A stretch of DNA of 64,000 bases from RPQJ01 sp044226195 (GTDB taxonomy: Bacteria > Pseudomonadota > Gammaproteobacteria > Steroidobacterales > Steroidobacteraceae), in NCBI GenBank assembly GCA_044226195.1, contig JBGAHO010000013.1, positions 20,106 to 84,105 of the forward strand, given 5' to 3'. Below, in pieces: positions 1 through 8,497 of the stretch. Position 1 is the stretch's first letter; each line of letters starts with the position of its first letter. Under the pieces are notes generated by a model that saw only the letters and a program-made list of their open reading frames with translations, had not been told where the DNA came from and searched no databases. A program made the position numbers and the translations under genes.

Positions 1-1036
1 AGATGCCGAGCGCCGCGATGTCGCGCGAGAGCACGACGGTCGCGTCGAGGTGGCCGAACGTGGTGGCCGGCGACGGGTCGGTGAGGTCGTCCGCGGGGAC
101 GTACACGGCCTGGATCGAGGTGATCGAGCCGACCTTGGTCGAGGTGATGCGCTCCTGCAGCTTGCCCATTTCCTCGGCGAGCGTCGGCTGGTAACCCACC
201 GCCGACGGCATGCGGCCGAGCAGCGCGGACACTTCGGTGCCGGCGAGCGTGAAGCGGTAGATGTTGTCGACGAAGAACAGGATGTCGCGGCCTTCGTCGC
301 GGAAGCGCTCGGCCATGGTGAGGCCGGTGAGCGCCACGCGCAGGCGGTTGCCCGGCGGCTCGTTCATCTGGCCGAACACCATCGCCACCTTCGACTGGCT
401 CAGGTCTTCCTGCACGATGACCTTGGCGTCCGACATCTCGTGGTAGAAGTCGTTGCCTTCGCGGGTGCGCTCGCCGACGCCGGCGAACACGGAGAGGCCC
501 GAGTGCTCCTTCGCGATGTTGTTGATCAGCTCGAGCATGTTCACGGTCTTGCCCACGCCGGCGCCGCCGAACAGGCCGATCTTGCCGCCCTTCGCGAACG
601 GGCAGATCAGGTCGATGACCTTGATGCCGGTCTCGAGCAGCTCGACCGACGGCGAAAGCTCGTCGAACTTCGGCGCCGGCTGGTGGATGCCGCGGCGCTC
701 CTCGGCCTGGATCGGGCCGCGCTCGTCGATCGGGCGGCCGAGCACGTCCATCACGCGGCCGAGCACGCCCGGGCCGACCGGCACCGAGATGGCGGCGCCC
801 GTGTTGCGCACCTTCATGCCGCGCTGCAGGCCGTCCGACGAACCGAGCGCGATCGTGCGCACGATGCCGTCGCCGAGCTGCTGCTCGACTTCGAACGTCA
901 GTCCCTTCTCGACCAGCGGGTTGCCGCTGTCCTCGAGAACGAGCGCGTCATAGACCTTGGGCATCGCGTCGCGCGGAAACTCGATGTCGATGACCGCGCC
1001 GATGGTCTGGACGATGGTGCCGGGAGCTTGTGACAT
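1..1036 (-). CDS. atpD: F1 ATP synthase subunit beta (N-terminal part, runs off window)
   Basis: Catalytic beta subunit of the F1 sector. The frame reads leftward from an ATG at 1034-1036 (MSQAPGTIVQ) and leaves the window at base 1, so about 345 codons are present and the C-terminal quarter is missing. The Walker A motif GGAGVGKT and the segments AGVGERTREGND and VYVPADDLTDP, all diagnostic of beta rather than alpha, are visible. It follows atpG by 65 bases and closes the visible part of the atp operon; atpC would be expected just outside. Family assignment is certain; only the 3' end is unknown. Confidence 0.98.
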   Translation of the reverse strand, partial: MSQAPGTIVQTIGAVIDIEFPRDAMPKVYDALVLEDSGNPLVEKGLTFEVEQQLGDGIVRTIALGSSDGLQRGMKVRNTGAAISVPVGPGVLGRVMDVLGRPIDERGPIQAEERRGIHQPAPKFDELSPSVELLETGIKVIDLICPFAKGGKIGLFGGAGVGKTVNMLELINNIAKEHSGLSVFAGVGERTREGNDFYHEMSDAKVIVQEDLSQSKVAMVFGQMNEPPGNRLRVALTGLTMAERFRDEGRDILFFVDNIYRFTLAGTEVSALLGRMPSAVGYQPTLAEEMGKLQERITSTKVGSITSIQAVYVPADDLTDPSPATTFGHLDATVVLSRDIAALGI

Positions 1037-1101
1037 GATCGTGTGCCTTCGTTGAATCTGTTGCTGTCGTCGCTGAATCTGGATTCGTGCCGGGCGCCGT
1101 G

Positions 1102-1995
1102 CTACACGGCCGCCGCGCCGCCGACGATCTCGGAAAGTTCCTTGGTGATCGCCGCCTGGCGGCTCTTGTTGTAGACGAGCTGCAGCTCGTCGATGATGTT
1201 GCGCGCGTTGTCGGACGCGGCCTTCATCGCCACCATGCGGGCCGACTGTTCGGAGGCGATGTTGTCTGCCGCCGCCTGGTAGACCACGGTCTCGAGGTAG
1301 CGCACCAGCAGCTGGTCGAGCACCGACTTCGGGTCCGGCTCGTACAGGTAGTCCCAGTTGCCTTCGCCGACCGTCGTGTCCTTCATCACTTCGCCGCTCG
1401 GGAGCGTCCACTCCTGCGGGATCGGGATGATGGTCGAGTTCAGCGGCTCCTGCTTCATCGTGTTGATGAAGCGGGTCGAGAACACGTGCACCTCGTCGAT
1501 CTTCCCCTCGAGGTAGGCGTCGATGAGCATCTTGACCGGGCCGATCAGGCGCTCGAGCGACGGGTGGTCGCCGTAGTTCGTGACCTGCGAGGCGATCTTG
1601 CCGCCCATGCGGTTCACGAAGCCGACGCCCTTGTTGCCGATCGCGCAGTACTCGACCTCGACGCCCTTCGCCGTCCATTCCTTGTGCTGGTTCAGCACCA
1701 GCCGCAGGACGTTGGTGTTGAGGCCGCCGCAGAGGCCCTTGTCCGTCGTGATGACGACGGCGCCCACGCGCTTCACGTCCGCGCGGCGGGTGAGCAGCGG
1801 GTGCTTGTACTCCGCGTTCGCGCGCGCCGCGTGCATCGTGATGTTGAGGATGCGCTGCGCGTACGGGCGGCCCGAACGCATGCGCTCCTGCGCCTTCTTC
1901 ATCTTCGAGGCAGCGACCATTTCCATCGCCTTGGTGATCTTGCGCGTGTTCTGCACGCTCTTGATCTTGAGGCGGATTTCCTTGGTTCCGGCCAT
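1102..1995 (-). CDS. atpG: F1 ATP synthase subunit gamma
   Basis: Central rotor shaft of F1, coupling proton flow to conformational change in the alpha/beta ring. The 297-residue product begins MAGTKEIRLKIKSVQNTRKI and ends ITKELSEIVGGAAAV, the two conserved helices that form the coiled-coil shaft. Length is slightly above the usual 286-290. The ATG at 1993-1995 is preceded by AGGA at good spacing. It lies 30 bases after atpA and 65 before atpD in the operon. Confidence 0.98.
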   Translation of the reverse strand: MAGTKEIRLKIKSVQNTRKITKAMEMVAASKMKKAQERMRSGRPYAQRILNITMHAARANAEYKHPLLTRRADVKRVGAVVITTDKGLCGGLNTNVLRLVLNQHKEWTAKGVEVEYCAIGNKGVGFVNRMGGKIASQVTNYGDHPSLERLIGPVKMLIDAYLEGKIDEVHVFSTRFINTMKQEPLNSTIIPIPQEWTLPSGEVMKDTTVGEGNWDYLYEPDPKSVLDQLLVRYLETVVYQAAADNIASEQSARMVAMKAASDNARNIIDELQLVYNKSRQAAITKELSEIVGGAAAV

Positions 1996-2025
1996 GTTCG
2001 GTTCCTGTGCGGCGGACGAACGGGG

Positions 2026-3567
2026 TTAGTAGGCGCCGTTCTTCTTGAAGTCCTCGATCGCGGCGGCGAGAGCCTTCTCGTCGTCGGCGTTGAGGTCCTT
2101 CGTGGTCTCGATGCGGTCGAACAGGTCCTTGAACTTGCTCTTCACGTGGGCGCGCAGCGCCGACTCGAACGCGAGCGCGCGCTTCACTTCCACGTCGTCG
2201 AAGTAGCCCTTGTTCACGCCGAACAGCGTGATTGCCTGCTCGGCGACCGACAGCGGCGAGTACTGCGGCTGCTTCATCAGCTCGGTGACGAGCTTGCCGC
2301 GCTCGAGCTGCCTGCGGGTGGCGTCGTCGAGGTCCGAGGCGAACTGCGCGAAGGCCGCGAGTTCGCGGTACTGCGCGAGCGCGAGACGGACGCCGCCACC
2401 GAGCTTCTTGATGACCTTCGTCTGCGCCGCACCACCCACGCGCGACACGGAGATACCCGCGTTGATGGCGGGACGGATGCCGGCGTTGAAGAGGTCGGTC
2501 TCGAGGAAGATCTGGCCGTCGGTGATCGAGATCACGTTGGTCGGCACGAACGCGGACACGTCGCCCGCCTGCGTCTCGATGATCGGCAGCGCGGTCAGCG
2601 AGCCGGTCTTGCCCTTCACGGCGCCCTTGGTGAACTTCTCGACGTACTCCTCGTTGACGCGCGCCGCACGCTCGAGCAGGCGGCTGTGGAGGTAGAACAC
2701 GTCGCCCGGATACGCCTCGCGGCCCGGCGGGCGGCGGAGCAGCAGCGAGACCTGGCGGTACGCCCACGCCTGCTTGGTGAGGTCGTCATAGATGATGAGC
2801 GCGTCCTGGCCGCGATCGCGGAAGTACTCGCCCATGGTGCAGCCCGAGTACGGCGCGATGTACTGCATCGCGGCGGATTCGGAGGCCGAGGCGGCGACGA
2901 CGATGGTGTAGGCCATCGCGCCCGTTTCCTCGAGCTTGCGGACCACGTTCGCGATCGTGGAGGCCTTCTGGCCGATCGCGACGTAGATGCAGATGAGGTC
3001 CTTGCCCTTCTGGTTGATGATCGTGTCGACGGCCACGGCGGTCTTGCCGGTCTGGCGGTCGCCGATGATCAGTTCGCGCTGGCCGCGGCCGACCGGCACC
3101 ATCGCGTCGATCGACTTGAGGCCGGTCTGCACCGGCTGGCTGACCGACTTGCGGGCGATCACGCCCGGCGCCACCTTCTCGATGACGTCGAATTCCTTCG
3201 CCTCGACCGGGCCCTTGCCGTCGATCGGCTGGCCGAGCGAGTTGACCACGCGGCCGATCAGCGCCGGGCCGACGGGAACTTCGAGGATGCGGCCGGTGCA
3301 CTTGACCGTGTCGCCTTCGGTGATGTGCTCGTATTCGCCGAGGATCACCGCGCCGACCGAGTCACGCTCGAGGTTGAGCGCCAGGCCGTAGGTGTTGTTC
3401 GGGAACTCGAGCATTTCGCCCTGCATCACGTCCTGCAGGCCGTGGACGCGGACGATGCCGTCCGTCACCGTCACCACGGTGCCGACGCTGCGCGCCTCGG
3501 TCGCCGCCGTGAAGTTCTGGATGCGAGCCTTGATCAGTTCGCTGATCTCTGAAGCCTTGATGGACAT
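2026..3567 (-). CDS. atpA: F1 ATP synthase subunit alpha
   Basis: Non-catalytic nucleotide-binding subunit of F1. The protein has 513 residues, the standard length, starts MSIKASEISELIK and carries the Walker A loop GDRQTGKT near residue 170 and the PAINAGISVSRVGGAAQ segment that is hallmark of alpha. The start is preceded by GGATT about 8 bases upstream. It sits between atpH (52 bases) and atpG (30 bases). Confidence 0.98.
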   Translation of the reverse strand: MSIKASEISELIKARIQNFTAATEARSVGTVVTVTDGIVRVHGLQDVMQGEMLEFPNNTYGLALNLERDSVGAVILGEYEHITEGDTVKCTGRILEVPVGPALIGRVVNSLGQPIDGKGPVEAKEFDVIEKVAPGVIARKSVSQPVQTGLKSIDAMVPVGRGQRELIIGDRQTGKTAVAVDTIINQKGKDLICIYVAIGQKASTIANVVRKLEETGAMAYTIVVAASASESAAMQYIAPYSGCTMGEYFRDRGQDALIIYDDLTKQAWAYRQVSLLLRRPPGREAYPGDVFYLHSRLLERAARVNEEYVEKFTKGAVKGKTGSLTALPIIETQAGDVSAFVPTNVISITDGQIFLETDLFNAGIRPAINAGISVSRVGGAAQTKVIKKLGGGVRLALAQYRELAAFAQFASDLDDATRRQLERGKLVTELMKQPQYSPLSVAEQAITLFGVNKGYFDDVEVKRALAFESALRAHVKSKFKDLFDRIETTKDLNADDEKALAAAIEDFKKNGAY

Positions 3568-3619
3568 GTAGGCAATCCTCTGCAGGCCTGGGCCTCGTTG
3601 GCCGGCCGTTGGTGCTGTG

Positions 3620-4156
3620 TCAGCCAGTCAATTCCGTGCCGAGCTTGGCGAGCTTGCCGGCGAGCGACCCGTCGATGAGCATGTCGCCCGAGCGCACGAC
3701 CGCGCCGCCGACCAGCGAAGGGTCGACAGTGCAATGCAACCGCACGTCGCGGCGCAGTCGTGTGCGCAGCGCGCCGGCGAGGCGCTGCTGCTGGGCGTCG
3801 CTCAACGAGACCGCCGAGACGATCTCGACGTCGGCGACGTTCTGGTCCTCGGCCTTGAGCTCCTCGAAGCGCGTGGCGATCTCCGGCAGGTAGCCGAGGC
3901 GATCGTTCTCCACCAGCAGGTCGAGCAGGGCGCGGCCGTGCGTGTCGATCCGCTCGCCGCAGACGCCGGCGATCAGCTCGAGCAGCTGCCGCTCGCTGAT
4001 GCCGGGGCTGGCGGCGAGCTTGGCGTACTCCTCGCTCGCGACCACGCCGCGGGCCGTCTGCAACCAGGCGGACCACTGCTCCAGCGCGCCCTTGTCGCGC
4101 GCGAAGGCGAAGGCCGCCTTGGCGTACGGACGGGCTACCGTGGCTCTCTCGGCCAT
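3620..4156 (-). CDS. atpH: F1 ATP synthase subunit delta
   Basis: Peripheral-stalk protein that ties the top of F1 to the b subunits. The 178-residue product starts MAERATVARPYAKAAFAFA, the conserved N-terminal helix of the OSCP/delta family, and ends with the second domain (DPSLVGGAVVRSGDMLIDGS). A GAGGAG ribosome-binding site precedes the ATG. It lies 30 bases after atpF and 52 before atpA. Confidence 0.97.
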   Translation of the reverse strand: MAERATVARPYAKAAFAFARDKGALEQWSAWLQTARGVVASEEYAKLAASPGISERQLLELIAGVCGERIDTHGRALLDLLVENDRLGYLPEIATRFEELKAEDQNVADVEIVSAVSLSDAQQQRLAGALRTRLRRDVRLHCTVDPSLVGGAVVRSGDMLIDGSLAGKLAKLGTELTG

Positions 4157-4186
4157 GCTGTCACTCCTCTCGGGCTGCCGCGGCCA

Positions 4187-4672
4187 TCAGGCCTTGGCGC
4201 CCTCGATTTCGCGGGCGAGCTGCTCGATCAGGTCGGCGTGCGCCTTCGGGTCGATCTCGCGCTGCAGGAGCTTCGAGGCACCGGCCACCGCCAGCGTCGC
4301 GACGTCCTTGCGGAGCGCGTCGCGGGCCCGGGCCTGCTCGAGGTTGATCTCCTGCTTGGCGTCGCCGACCAGCCGCTGGCCTTCCGCAATCGCGGTGCTG
4401 CGCGCCTCGTCGACGATCTCGCCCGAGCGCTTGTTCGCCTGGTCGATGATCTTCAGGGCCTTGTCACGGGCCTCGCTGACGATCGACTGGGCCTGGCCAT
4501 GGGCGCTCGACAACTCGTTCTGTCCGCGCTCGGCGGCAGCGAGGCCTTCGGCGATCTTCTTCTGCCGGTCCTCGACCGCCTTCATGAGGGGCGGCCAGAT
4601 GAACTTCCAGGAGAACCAGATCAGGATCCCGAAGACCAGCATCTGCCCGAGCAGCGTCGCATTGATATCCAT
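4187..4672 (-). CDS. atpF: FO ATP synthase subunit b
   Basis: Membrane-anchored peripheral stalk. The 161-residue protein starts MDINATLLGQMLVFGILIWF with one N-terminal transmembrane helix, followed by a long charged helix (EDRQKKIAEGLAAAERGQ onward), the dimeric stalk. Length and layout match subunit b of gammaproteobacteria. Only one b-type gene is present, with no b'. It follows atpE by 26 bases. Confidence 0.97.
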   Translation of the reverse strand: MDINATLLGQMLVFGILIWFSWKFIWPPLMKAVEDRQKKIAEGLAAAERGQNELSSAHGQAQSIVSEARDKALKIIDQANKRSGEIVDEARSTAIAEGQRLVGDAKQEINLEQARARDALRKDVATLAVAGASKLLQREIDPKAHADLIEQLAREIEGAKA

Positions 4673-4698
4673 GGCGACGACCTCGCGTCAGGTGCGGG

Positions 4699-4971
4699 TT
4701 AACCGAGCTTCGAGAGCAGCGGGTTGGCGAAGGCGAAGAACATCGCGAGCGCCACGCCGATCAGGAACGCCGCGTCGATCAGGCCCGCGAGCAGGAACAT
4801 GCGGCCCTGCAGCGTGGGGATCAGCTCCGGCTGGCGGGCGGCCGACTCGAGGAACTTCGAGCCCATGATGCCGATGCCGATGCAGGCGCCGATGGCGCCG
4901 AGGCCGATGATCAGGCCGAGCGCGATCGCGGTGTAGCCCTGGACCTGGGCGATGAGGGCGAGGTTTTCCAT
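4699..4971 (-). CDS. atpE: FO ATP synthase subunit c
   Basis: Proteolipid of the rotating c-ring. The 90-residue protein has two hydrophobic helices joined by a polar loop (ESAARQPEL). The second helix carries the proton-binding carboxylate Asp66 in GLIDAAFLIG. The Na+-ligand set of sodium-type c subunits is not apparent, so a proton-driven enzyme is expected. It is slightly longer than the 79-residue E. coli protein. AGGAG precedes the ATG by 7 bases. Confidence 0.98.
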   Translation of the reverse strand: MENLALIAQVQGYTAIALGLIIGLGAIGACIGIGIMGSKFLESAARQPELIPTLQGRMFLLAGLIDAAFLIGVALAMFFAFANPLLSKLG

Positions 4972-5016
4972 CTGTCTACTCCTGAGCGGAAGTGCGGTTG
5001 CGTAAACGGAAACGGG

Positions 5017-5844
5017 TCAGTGGTGCTCGGTCGCCATCGCGCTGTACACGACGGTGAGCACCATGAAGATGAAGGCTTGCAGCACGATGATGAGGATGTG
5101 GAAGATCGCCCAGCCGGCGCCCATCAGGAGCTGGCCGAGGAAGCCCACCGTGCTGCCCACGGTCAGGTGGAAGAAGCCCGCGCCCAGCAGGGCGATGAGC
5201 ATGAACACGAGTTCGCCGGCGTACATGTTGCCGAACAGTCGCATGGCCAGCGACACCGGCTTCGACAGCAGCTCGACGAGGTTCAAGAGGAAGTTCGGGA
5301 TCCACAGCACCGGGTTGCTGCCGAACGGCGCGCAGAAGAGCTCGTGCACGTAGCCGCCCACGCCCTTCGCCTTGAGGCTGTAGTAGAGCACCACCACCAG
5401 CACCGTCAGCGACATCGCGAAGGTGGTGTTGGCGTCGGCGGTCGGCACGACGCGCCAGTAATGGATGCCGAAGAGGCCCGCGATCTTGCCCGGCAGGTCG
5501 AGCGGCAGCAGGTCCATCGCGTTCATCATGAACACCCACACGAAGATCGTGAGGGCGAGCGGCGCGAGGAAGCTGCGGTCGAGGTGGAAGACTTCCTTGA
5601 CGGTGGTGTCGATGAACTCGACGACGATCTCGACGAACGCCTGCCACTTGCCCGGCACGCCGGCGGTGGCCTTGCGCGACGCCGACCAGAACAGGCCGAG
5701 CGTCAGCAGGCCGAGCGCGATCGACATGAACAGCGTGTCGACGTGGAAGGACCAGAAGCCCTCGCCGACCGTGTAGTGGGTCAGGTGGTGGGTGATGTAC
5801 TCGGTGCTGTTGGCGGGGCCTGCGGCGTGTTCTGCAGCGGACAT
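5017..5844 (-). CDS. atpB: FO ATP synthase subunit a
   Basis: Stator half-channel of the proton pathway. The sequence has several hydrophobic helices and the conserved SLAMRLFGNMYAGE helix with the essential arginine (about residue 202). A GTG at 5854-5856 would add four residues (MGKD), but the ATG at 5842-5844 (MSAAEHAAG) has GGAG at workable spacing and is preferred; this gives 275 residues. It begins 4 bases after the atpI stop. Confidence 0.97.
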   Translation of the reverse strand: MSAAEHAAGPANSTEYITHHLTHYTVGEGFWSFHVDTLFMSIALGLLTLGLFWSASRKATAGVPGKWQAFVEIVVEFIDTTVKEVFHLDRSFLAPLALTIFVWVFMMNAMDLLPLDLPGKIAGLFGIHYWRVVPTADANTTFAMSLTVLVVVLYYSLKAKGVGGYVHELFCAPFGSNPVLWIPNFLLNLVELLSKPVSLAMRLFGNMYAGELVFMLIALLGAGFFHLTVGSTVGFLGQLLMGAGWAIFHILIIVLQAFIFMVLTVVYSAMATEHH

Positions 5845-5848
5845 GTCT

Positions 5849-6277
5849 TTACCCACTCCGACCCGACTCTTGTTTGCGTGCGCCCTGCCCGCTCGCGCGG
5901 ACAGCCCCAGAGAAATACCCCGCGAAGGTGACGAAGTAGCCGACCAGCATCGGCACCGCGTCGACCTTCGGCGATCGCAGCGCGATCACCAGCACGGCGA
6001 CGGTGAACCCCACCTTCACCAGCCAGCCGCCGAAGAAGCCGAGGGCCACCCGCCCCAGGCTCGCGTCCTCGCCCGGCCGGAGCATCGCGAAGGCCATCAG
6101 GCCGGTCGCGGCGACTCCCACGCCCGCGCCGACGAGCGCTGACGCGCCGGCGTGGACATCCCTGGCGAGGAAGCAGGCGATCGCAACGATCGCCCCGAGC
6201 ACTCCCTGACTCACGAGCACGCCGAGCGCCTGGCGCCGGGCGACATGCAGGTCGAGGTTGCTCAAGGCCTCTCTCAA
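5849..6277 (-). CDS. atpI: ATP synthase subunit I (AtpI)
   Basis: Small membrane protein that heads atp operons and is linked in other bacteria to c-ring assembly or Mg2+ supply. It has four hydrophobic stretches (GVLVSQGVLGAIVAIACF, ALVGAGVGVAATGLMAFAML, VALGFFGGWLVKVGFTVAVL, PMLVGYFVTFAGYFSGA). The frame is open to 6376, but that point lies within the -35 box of a strong promoter, so translation must begin further in. No ATG or GTG is available; the TTG at 6275-6277, preceded by GGAAG, gives 142 residues (M)REALSNLDLHV. The TTG at 6265 is the other candidate. Family call is firm, the start is not. Confidence 0.8.
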   Translation of the reverse strand: MREALSNLDLHVARRQALGVLVSQGVLGAIVAIACFLARDVHAGASALVGAGVGVAATGLMAFAMLRPGEDASLGRVALGFFGGWLVKVGFTVAVLVIALRSPKVDAVPMLVGYFVTFAGYFSGAVRASGQGARKQESGRSG

Positions 6278-6346
6278 TTCTTCCGGACGAGGGTTGCCTC
6301 GGGACTGCTCAGTCCCGCCGTTACGTGGCCTCCGGTAAGCCGCGGA

Positions 6347-6376
6347 ATTATAGCGGTTCTTTTTGCACTGCTTCAA
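6347..6376 (-). promoter_or_regulatory. Sigma-70 promoter of the atp operon
   Basis: On the minus strand a perfect -10 box TATAAT (6347-6352) stands 18 bases from a -35 box TTGAAG (6371-6376). Predicted transcription start is near 6340, about 60 bases before the proposed atpI TTG start. This is the best core promoter seen in the left part of the window and fits the need for strong atp expression. Confidence 0.8.
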
Positions 6377-6609
6377 TCCGGGCGGAACAGGAAAACAGGG
6401 CCGGGGCAGGGAATGTCCGGACAGGGGAATGGGCCGGCGCGGAGGACCCTGACCGGGCCGGGCGAGCGTTCGGGGAGAGGGTCGGGAAGGTGGGTCCCGG
6501 CAGCAGGGGGTCGCCGGTATTATTCAATATAGATGACTAATGGCCGTCATTCCGACCCATCACGGGGTAGCTATTGATCAATTCGGGTGATTAATCCGAG
6601 TCGCAGCCC

Positions 6610-6628
6610 GGCGGCCGCGCCGGCCGCC
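6610..6628 (-). terminator. Possible hairpin after parB
   Basis: GGCGGCC and GGCCGCC, separated by five bases, form a 7-bp GC stem 11 bases past the parB stop. No run of T follows on the minus strand, so it may only be a 3'-end stabiliser. Confidence 0.3.
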
Positions 6629-6638
6629 CGTCGCCGGC

Positions 6639-7568
6639 TCACTGGATGTGGGCGAGGATCCCGTCCAGCTCGTCGAGGCTGTTGTAGTTGATGACGAGCT
6701 TGCCCTTGCCGCCGCCCGAATGCTGCAGCAGCACCTTGGCGCCGAGCTTGTCGGCGAGGTCCTGCTCGAGGCGGGTGATGTTCGGGTCGCGACGCTCGGG
6801 CTCGCGATTGCTCGCCGGGTCGTTCGCGTGCGTGAGCATCTTCTTCACGAGGGCTTCGGTCTCGCGGACCGACAGGCCCTTCTTTGCGACCAGCGCGCCG
6901 ACTTCGGCCTGCTGGCGCGCGGCTGGCAGGCCGAGCAGGGCACGGGCGTGGCCCATCTCGAGCTGCCGCTGTTCGACGAGGGTCTTCACCTCGTCGGCGA
7001 GTTCGAGCAGGCGCAGCAGGTTCGACACCGCGGCGCGCGACCGGCCCACGGCGTCGGCCGCCTGCTGGTGCGTCATCTCGAACTCGCGGATCAGGCGGTC
7101 GAGGGCGCGTGCTTCCTCCAGCGGATTGAGGTTCTCGCGCTGGATGTTCTCGATGAGCGACATCGCCACCGCGGCCTCGTCGGGCACGCGGCGGATCACG
7201 GCCGGGATCTGGTGCAGGCCGGCCATCTGCGCGGCACGCCAGCGGCGCTCGCCCGCGATGATCTCGTAGCGCACGGGTTCGCCGCTGCGCTGGGCGGTCA
7301 GCGGCCGCACCACGATCGGCTGGACCACGCCCTGCGCGCGGATCGAGTCCGCCAGCTCCTGCAGGCTCTCGGGGCGCATGTCGAGGCGCGGCTGGTAGCG
7401 ACCGCGCTGCAGCAGGTCGACCGGGAGCTTCGCGAGTTCCTCGTCGAGCAATCGCGGTGCCGGCGCGGCGTCGGCCTCAGCCGGCTCGGCCGAGTTCGTC
7501 GACGGCGCGGTCTTGGTGCCGAGCAGGGCCTCGAGGCCGCGGCCCAGGGATGGTCGCTTGGTAGCCAT
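6639..7568 (-). CDS. parB: Chromosome partitioning protein ParB
   Basis: CTP-dependent clamp that loads at parS near the origin and drives chromosome segregation with ParA. The 309-residue protein starts MATKRPSLGRGLEALLG, the typical ParA-stimulating N-terminus, followed by the ParB/Srx CTP-binding domain with YEIIAGERRWRAA and ENIQRENLNPLEEA, an HTH (HQQAADAVGRSRAAVSNLLR) and a C-terminal dimerisation region. The start ATG is at 7566-7568, 38 bases after parA. Candidate parS sites lie 40 kb away inside recF. Confidence 0.97.
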   Translation of the reverse strand: MATKRPSLGRGLEALLGTKTAPSTNSAEPAEADAAPAPRLLDEELAKLPVDLLQRGRYQPRLDMRPESLQELADSIRAQGVVQPIVVRPLTAQRSGEPVRYEIIAGERRWRAAQMAGLHQIPAVIRRVPDEAAVAMSLIENIQRENLNPLEEARALDRLIREFEMTHQQAADAVGRSRAAVSNLLRLLELADEVKTLVEQRQLEMGHARALLGLPAARQQAEVGALVAKKGLSVRETEALVKKMLTHANDPASNREPERRDPNITRLEQDLADKLGAKVLLQHSGGGKGKLVINYNSLDELDGILAHIQ

Positions 7569-7606
7569 GCGTCTAAGTGTAGCGTCAGGAACGGCCGCGC
7601 GGCGGG

Positions 7607-8425
7607 TCACTCGACCGGCTGGCCGTCCTCGTCGAATTCCGGCTGCGCGCCGAGCTGCCCCTCTTCCTCGCGGCGGATCATCTCGCCGGCGAGCGCGAGG
7701 TAGGCGAGGGCGCCGCGGGAATCCTTGTCGTGGTAGAGCGCGGCCTTGCCGAAGCTCGGCGCCTCGGCCAGGCGCACGTTGCGCGGGATCACCGTGCGGA
7801 ACACCTTGTCGCCGAAGTGCATCAGGAGCTGGCCCGACACTTCGTTCGAGAGGTTGTTCCGCGGGTCGAACATGGTGCGCAGGATGCCCTCGAGCTCGAG
7901 GTCCGGGTTCACGCTGCCCTTGATCTGCTCGATGGTGTTCATCAGCGCCGAGAGGCCCTCGAGCGCGTAGTACTCGCACTGCATCGGCACCAGCACGGAG
8001 TCGGCCGCGACCAGCGCGTTGAGCGTGAGCAGGTTGAGCGCGGGCGGGCAGTCGATGAGGATGACGTCGTAGAGGTTGCGCACGGGCTTCAGCGCATTGC
8101 GCAGGCGCATCTCGCGGCCGATCTTGGTCATCAGCTGCACTTCCGCCGCGACCAGGTCCTGGTTGCCGGGCAGCACCGTGAAGCTGCCCGGATCGACCGG
8201 CATCAGCGCCGCGGCGAGCTCGCATTCGCCGAGCAGCACGTCGGTCATCGAGTGCGCCAGGTTCGACTTGTCGATGCCGCAGCCCATGGTCGCGTTGCCC
8301 TGCGGATCGCTGTCGATCAGCAGTACCTTGCGGTGCGTGGCCGCGAGCGAGGCCGCGAGGTTCACCGAGGTGGTCGTCTTGCCGACGCCGCCTTTCTGGT
8401 TGGCAACTGCGATGACCCGTTTCAT
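7607..8425 (-). CDS. parA: Chromosome partitioning ATPase ParA/Soj
   Basis: Deviant-Walker ATPase that moves the ParB-parS complex. The 272-residue product starts MKRVIAVANQ followed by the loop KGGVGKTT at residues 11-18, then LLIDSDPQGNAT and VILIDCPPALNLLT. Size and the lack of an N-terminal HTH place it among chromosomal Soj proteins rather than plasmid type Ia. It follows rsmG, separated by 71 bases that contain one copy of the gene-end repeat, and precedes parB. Confidence 0.97.
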   Translation of the reverse strand: MKRVIAVANQKGGVGKTTTSVNLAASLAATHRKVLLIDSDPQGNATMGCGIDKSNLAHSMTDVLLGECELAAALMPVDPGSFTVLPGNQDLVAAEVQLMTKIGREMRLRNALKPVRNLYDVILIDCPPALNLLTLNALVAADSVLVPMQCEYYALEGLSALMNTIEQIKGSVNPDLELEGILRTMFDPRNNLSNEVSGQLLMHFGDKVFRTVIPRNVRLAEAPSFGKAALYHDKDSRGALAYLALAGEMIRREEEGQLGAQPEFDEDGQPVE

Positions 8426-8450
8426 GGACCGTCAAGGATACCGGGAAAAT

Positions 8451-8497
8451 GGGGACATTCCTCTTTTTCGGCAGGCGCGAAAAAGAGGAATGTCCCC
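8451..8497. repeat. Gene-end inverted repeat, copy 1 (rsmG/parA)
   Basis: Perfect 20-bp arms GGGGACATTCCTCTTTTTCG (8451-8470) and its complement (8478-8497) around a 7-base loop. Read on the minus strand, the element opens with GGGGACATT directly after the rsmG stop; the first G of the arm is the last base of that TAG (8497-8499). The parA ATG is 25 bases beyond. One of six related copies in the window. Confidence 0.95.

Larger units (their letters stand above)
6278..6638. other. Non-coding spacer between parB and the atp operon
   Basis: About 360 bases with no convincing gene. It contains the atp promoter and a GC-rich leader. At 6515-6600 there is an AT-richer patch (TATTATTCAATATAGATGAC) with the palindrome ATTGATCAAT at 6573-6582. 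Frames open across it show only low-complexity Arg/Gly-rich translation. No RNA gene was recognised. Confidence 0.6.

Noticed and set aside
2786..3301. A leftward 171-codon frame inside atpA
   Set aside because: Out-of-frame shadow of atpA, rich in Arg, Pro and Gly; no independent start signal.
1087..3552. An 821-codon rightward open frame across atpG-atpA
   Set aside because: It is the antisense shadow of two certain genes; its translation is Arg/Val/Asp/Leu-rich low complexity. The same holds for the other very long frames, such as 8786-13387 and 40873-44256.
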